NCBI RefSeq assembly: GCF_042433055.1
Contig: NZ_JBHLWB010000009.1
Location: 186,001 to 250,000, forward strand
Origin: Gallibacterium trehalosifermentans
Lineage (GTDB): Bacteria; Pseudomonadota; Gammaproteobacteria; Enterobacterales; Pasteurellaceae
DNA length: 64,000 bases
Direction of reading: 5' to 3'
This document shows positions 61,078 through 64,000 of the stretch, one piece after another; position 1 is the stretch's first letter, and each line of letters opens with the position of its first letter. The notes below the pieces were generated by a model. That model was given only the letters and a program-made list of their open reading frames with translations. It searched no databases and was not told where the DNA came from. The position numbers and the translations under genes were made by a program.

Positions 61078-62595
61078 ATGTGCGGCATCGTAGGAATTCT
61101 TGGTCATTCAAGCGTCAATCAATCAATTTATGATGCGTTAATCGTATTACAACATCGGGGACAAGATGCTGCTGGGATTGTAACTGTAGATGAAGAAGAT
61201 CGTTTCCGTTTAAGAAAAGCAAATGGGTTAGTTAGCGATGTAATTCAACAAAAACATATGCTCCGTTTACAAGGGAATGCGGGGTTGGGGCATGTTCGTT
61301 ATCCAACTGCTGGAAGCTCAAGTGTTTCTGAAGCGCAGCCATTTTATGTAAATTATCCTTATGGCTTGACATTAGTACATAATGGGAATTTAACCAATTC
61401 AGAGGAGTTAAAACAAAAACTTTTTCAATCAGCACGCCGTCATGTCAACACTAATTCAGATTCAGAATTACTGTTAAATATTTTGGCTTATCATCTCGAA
61501 CAGATTAATAAATATGATTTAGATGAAGATGATATTTTTTATGCGATTCAACGCACACATAAAGATATCCGTGGTGGATATGCTTGTGTTGCAATGTTGA
61601 TCGGACATGGAATGATTGCCTTTCGTGATCCATTTGGTATTCGCCCCTTAGTTTTAGGGAAACGTGAAGAGAAAGGTAAAACAGAATATATGTTTGCATC
61701 TGAAACAGTGGCATTAGACGCGGTAGGTTTTGAGTTTGTGCGTGATGTTAATCCAGGTGAAGCAATTTATATTACTTTTGATGGGCAGCTTTATTCAAAA
61801 CAATGTGCAGATAATGCGAAGTTATCACCTTGTATTTTTGAATTTGTCTATTTTGCTCGTCCAGATTCCTATATTGATGGGGTGTCTGTTTATGCTGCGC
61901 GTGTTCATATGGGCGAGTTTCTAGGTAAGAAAATTGCGCAAGAGTGGAGTGATGTGTTAGATGAAATTGATGTCATTATTCCTGTACCAGAAACTTCGAA
62001 TGATATTGCATTGCGGATTGCTAATATATTAAATAAGCCTTATCGCCAAGGTTTTGTGAAAAATCGCTATGTAGGACGAACTTTTATCATGCCTGGACAA
62101 ACGCAGCGTCGTAACTCAGTAAGGCGGAAATTAAATACCATTTCCTCTGAATTTAAAGGTAAGAATGTCTTGTTGGTAGATGATTCTATTGTACGTGGTA
62201 CAACCTCAGAACAAATTGTTGAAATGGCACGTGCTGCGGGGGCAAAAAAAGTCTATTTTGCATCTGCTGCCCCAGAAATTCGTTATCCAAATGTGTATGG
62301 TATTGATATGCCGACTTCACAAGAATTGATTGCCTATAATCGCACAACGGAAGAAATTGCAAATTTAATTGGCGTAGATAAATTAATCTTTCAAGATCTT
62401 TCCGCATTAGAAGAGGCGGTTCGTCAAGAAAATTCAGCTATTGAAAGCTTTGATGCGTCTGTATTTACTGGAGAGTATATTACAGGGGATATAACAACTG
62501 AATATTTGGATAAAATTGCGGCATTACGTAACGATGGCAGCAAGAAGAAACAAGAAAGTGAAGCCACTAATTTAGAAATTTATAGTGAGGCGTAA
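61078..62595 (+). CDS. purF: Amidophosphoribosyltransferase PurF
   Basis: PurF makes phosphoribosylamine from PRPP and glutamine, the first step of purine synthesis. The N-terminal nucleophile Cys is residue 2 (MCGIVGILGHS), exposed after Met removal without a propeptide. LQHRGQDAAGIVT and the PRPP loop VLLVDDSIVRGTTS (about residue 362) are clear. At 505 residues it has the E. coli-type length. The ribosome binding site is AGAGGA. A palindromic terminator separates it from convergent dacB. Confidence 0.98.
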   Translation: MCGIVGILGHSSVNQSIYDALIVLQHRGQDAAGIVTVDEEDRFRLRKANGLVSDVIQQKHMLRLQGNAGLGHVRYPTAGSSSVSEAQPFYVNYPYGLTLVHNGNLTNSEELKQKLFQSARRHVNTNSDSELLLNILAYHLEQINKYDLDEDDIFYAIQRTHKDIRGGYACVAMLIGHGMIAFRDPFGIRPLVLGKREEKGKTEYMFASETVALDAVGFEFVRDVNPGEAIYITFDGQLYSKQCADNAKLSPCIFEFVYFARPDSYIDGVSVYAARVHMGEFLGKKIAQEWSDVLDEIDVIIPVPETSNDIALRIANILNKPYRQGFVKNRYVGRTFIMPGQTQRRNSVRRKLNTISSEFKGKNVLLVDDSIVRGTTSEQIVEMARAAGAKKVYFASAAPEIRYPNVYGIDMPTSQELIAYNRTTEEIANLIGVDKLIFQDLSALEEAVRQENSAIESFDASVFTGEYITGDITTEYLDKIAALRNDGSKKKQESEATNLEIYSEA

Positions 62596-62629
62596 ATATC
62601 AGTTTTGTTTCCAGTAAGTAGGAAAAAAG

Positions 62630-62655
62630 AATGCCGCTAATTAGCGGCATTTTCA
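62630..62655. terminator. Terminator between convergent purF and dacB
   Basis: AATGCCGCTAA and TTAGCGGCATT form a perfect 22-nt palindrome, flanked by an A run on the left and TTTT on the right, so it can end transcripts from both purF and dacB. Confidence 0.8.
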
Positions 62656-62660
62656 CTATA

Positions 62661-64000
62661 TTAATCACTATATAATGACTGATATAACTGGGATTCAAAG
62701 CGAACTAGTGGTGCACGTTTCGTTTTATTTTCTAAATCACCAGTAGAATAGCCGTTGACAAATTGGACAAAGGCAATGTGCTCACCTCGTGCATTTGTCA
62801 TGAAACCTGCGAGGTTGTAAACACCTTTTAAAGAACCTGTTTTAGCTATCACATTTTTTACTAGTGGTGGGCTGATTAGTGATCCTCGACCGCTAATCGT
62901 GCCATCTACGCCAGCGATCGGAAATGTTTGTAATAGATTTAATTTATTATCATTTTTGGCAATAAATTCTAAAGTTTGTAACATAGTATTGGCACTAATC
63001 AAATTTTGGCGAGAAAGACCTGAGCCGTCAGCAATCACACTATTACCAAAACGAATATGAGTATTTTTCTCTAGGATACGTCTTATTGCCATACCGCCTA
63101 ATTGGAAAGTTGCTGGACGTTTATAATAATAATAAGCAATCGTTCTGAATAACGCATCAGCGATCTGGTTATCAGAATGTTTCATCATTTTTTTGAGTAA
63201 TTCAGGTAATGCTTTAGATTGATGCGTTGCAATGATGTTTCCTTGCTGAGGTTGAAAAGGGCGTTGCACTTGCCCACTAAACTTAATACCTAAGTTTTTT
63301 AACATACGTTGAATAGTGGCGGTGGCATAACTGTCAGTATCTTGTACGGCAAAGCTTAAATTGAAATTTTTTGGCTGACGGCGAATACAACCTTTTAGTT
63401 GATAACGATTGTTATCGTTGCTAACAACATCAAATTGGCAATATCCTGCTTCATTATCATTAACGATATAAACTTGGCTAAACATTTGGATTGGATATTG
63501 TGATGGCACATCAACTTTGACTAAGCTACCAACAGGGCCATTAGCATTAATATTGACCGAGAAACAATTACTATCAATATTTACGGCAGCAGGTGGTGCA
63601 TTAAAACACATGGTTAAATCATTCCAAATCCAGCCTAAACCGCGATCATGTGAAGAGAAAATAGACGTATCTAGGATTAAATTACCATCAATTTGTGTAA
63701 CCCCTCGTTTTTTTAAATTGGCGAGTAAAGTGTAAAGTTGTCCACTGGTTAGGTCTGGATCGCCACTGAATTTAACAATAAGATCACCTTTTAAGCGATT
63801 TTCTTCAATTTTACCGTTCGTAAGTAAACTGGTTTGAAATGTAAAATTGTCTGTCAAGAATAATTTTGCAGCGAGGGCGGTAAAAACTTTTTGTGTACTA
63901 GCGGGTAACATAAAAATATCGCTTTGATAATTAGCGGTTATTTGTCCCGTTGTTAAATTTTTTGCCGCAATGGTTGCGCTTGCACCTCGTGGTAATTCTT
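62661..64000 (-). CDS. dacB: D-alanyl-D-alanine carboxypeptidase/endopeptidase PBP4, N-terminus cut by window end
   Basis: DacB is a periplasmic penicillin-binding protein that trims stem peptides and cuts crosslinks. The reverse frame is open to the window edge, so the signal peptide and a short N-terminal part are missing; about 446 residues remain of about 480. The active-site serine is in ASTQKVF (SxxK), the second motif is SDN in KHSDNQIADALF, and the third is KTG in IAKTGSLKGVYNLAGF. The large domain II insertion between the first two motifs is typical of this class. An internal ATG (63911) right before the SxxK motif is not the real start. Confidence 0.96.
   Translation of the reverse strand, partial: ELPRGASATIAAKNLTTGQITANYQSDIFMLPASTQKVFTALAAKLFLTDNFTFQTSLLTNGKIEENRLKGDLIVKFSGDPDLTSGQLYTLLANLKKRGVTQIDGNLILDTSIFSSHDRGLGWIWNDLTMCFNAPPAAVNIDSNCFSVNINANGPVGSLVKVDVPSQYPIQMFSQVYIVNDNEAGYCQFDVVSNDNNRYQLKGCIRRQPKNFNLSFAVQDTDSYATATIQRMLKNLGIKFSGQVQRPFQPQQGNIIATHQSKALPELLKKMMKHSDNQIADALFRTIAYYYYKRPATFQLGGMAIRRILEKNTHIRFGNSVIADGSGLSRQNLISANTMLQTLEFIAKNDNKLNLLQTFPIAGVDGTISGRGSLISPPLVKNVIAKTGSLKGVYNLAGFMTNARGEHIAFVQFVNGYSTGDLENKTKRAPLVRFESQLYQSLYSD

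Noticed and set aside
63517..63735. Forward-strand open frame inside dacB, and many other frames antisense to real genes
   Set aside because: They lie wholly within well-supported genes on the other strand, with no recognisable domain or ribosome binding site.
1..64000. CRISPR arrays, prophage genes, intact insertion sequences, tRNA or rRNA genes
   Set aside because: No regularly spaced repeats, integrase, transposase or tRNA-like cloverleaf (other than tmRNA) was seen on either strand.

Overview
The window looks like a chromosomal core region of a gammaproteobacterium of the family Pasteurellaceae (Haemophilus/Aggregatibacter/Pasteurella relatives). The evidence is the protein sequences (RsmH, MurD, LpxC, Lrp, YcaO, PurF and others read as close gamma-proteobacterial orthologues), AT-rich codon use, the tmRNA tag ANDENYALAA, and the DNA uptake core AAGTGCGGT, twice set as an inverted or near-inverted pair behind a gene. 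Genus and species cannot be fixed from the sequence alone. I see no prophage, transposon, CRISPR array, tRNA or rRNA gene.

Layout. 1-1026: N-terminal half of uvrB (reverse). 1184-2197: yeiH-type membrane protein. 2198-2790: a long AT-rich gap holding a terminator, two DnaA boxes, a promoter and a MraZ-type operator. 2791-20695: a complete division and cell-wall (dcw) cluster, mraZ-rsmH-ftsL-ftsI-murE-murF-mraY-murD-ftsW-murG-murC-ddl-ftsQ-ftsA-ftsZ-lpxC, with short gaps or overlaps throughout. 20787-31402 (reverse): rarA, lolA, ftsK, a catalase, lrp, then secF-secD-yajC. 31600-33027 miaB (reverse). 33237-40189 (forward): ubiF, hrpA, nrdR, ribD. 40184-41042 (reverse): rimI and holD. 41182-43926 (forward): folE and thrS. 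44070-45992 (reverse): a Bcr/CflA drug exporter and rsuA. 46117-46270: a candidate CRP-activated small RNA. 46385-48655 maeB. 48656-49145: a gene-poor stretch next to the tmRNA gene (49146-49512, reverse). Then yfeX (reverse), guaB-HAD phosphatase-guaA (forward), ycaO, yfcH and argR (reverse), mdh, ilvE, cvpA-purF (forward), and dacB (reverse), cut by the window end.

How the genes work together. Most of the window builds and divides the cell: lipid II synthesis (murC-F, mraY, murG, ddl), septal synthesis and constriction (ftsI, ftsW, ftsL, ftsQ, ftsA, ftsZ), chromosome clearance (ftsK), peptidoglycan trimming (dacB), lipid A commitment (lpxC), lipoprotein sorting (lolA) and protein export (yajC-secD-secF). 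A second theme is nucleotide and cofactor supply (guaB, guaA, cvpA-purF, folE, ribD, nrdR, ubiF), with PurR-like operators before guaB and cvpA. A third is RNA modification and translation (miaB, rsuA, rsmH, rimI, thrS, ycaO, tmRNA).

The least ordinary parts lie between genes: the candidate CRP-controlled small RNA between rsuA and maeB, a tRNA-Thr anticodon-arm mimic in the thrS leader, DnaA boxes upstream of the dcw promoter, a catalase inserted between lrp and ftsK with an OxyR-like site, and an inverted-repeat-rich stretch beside ssrA.
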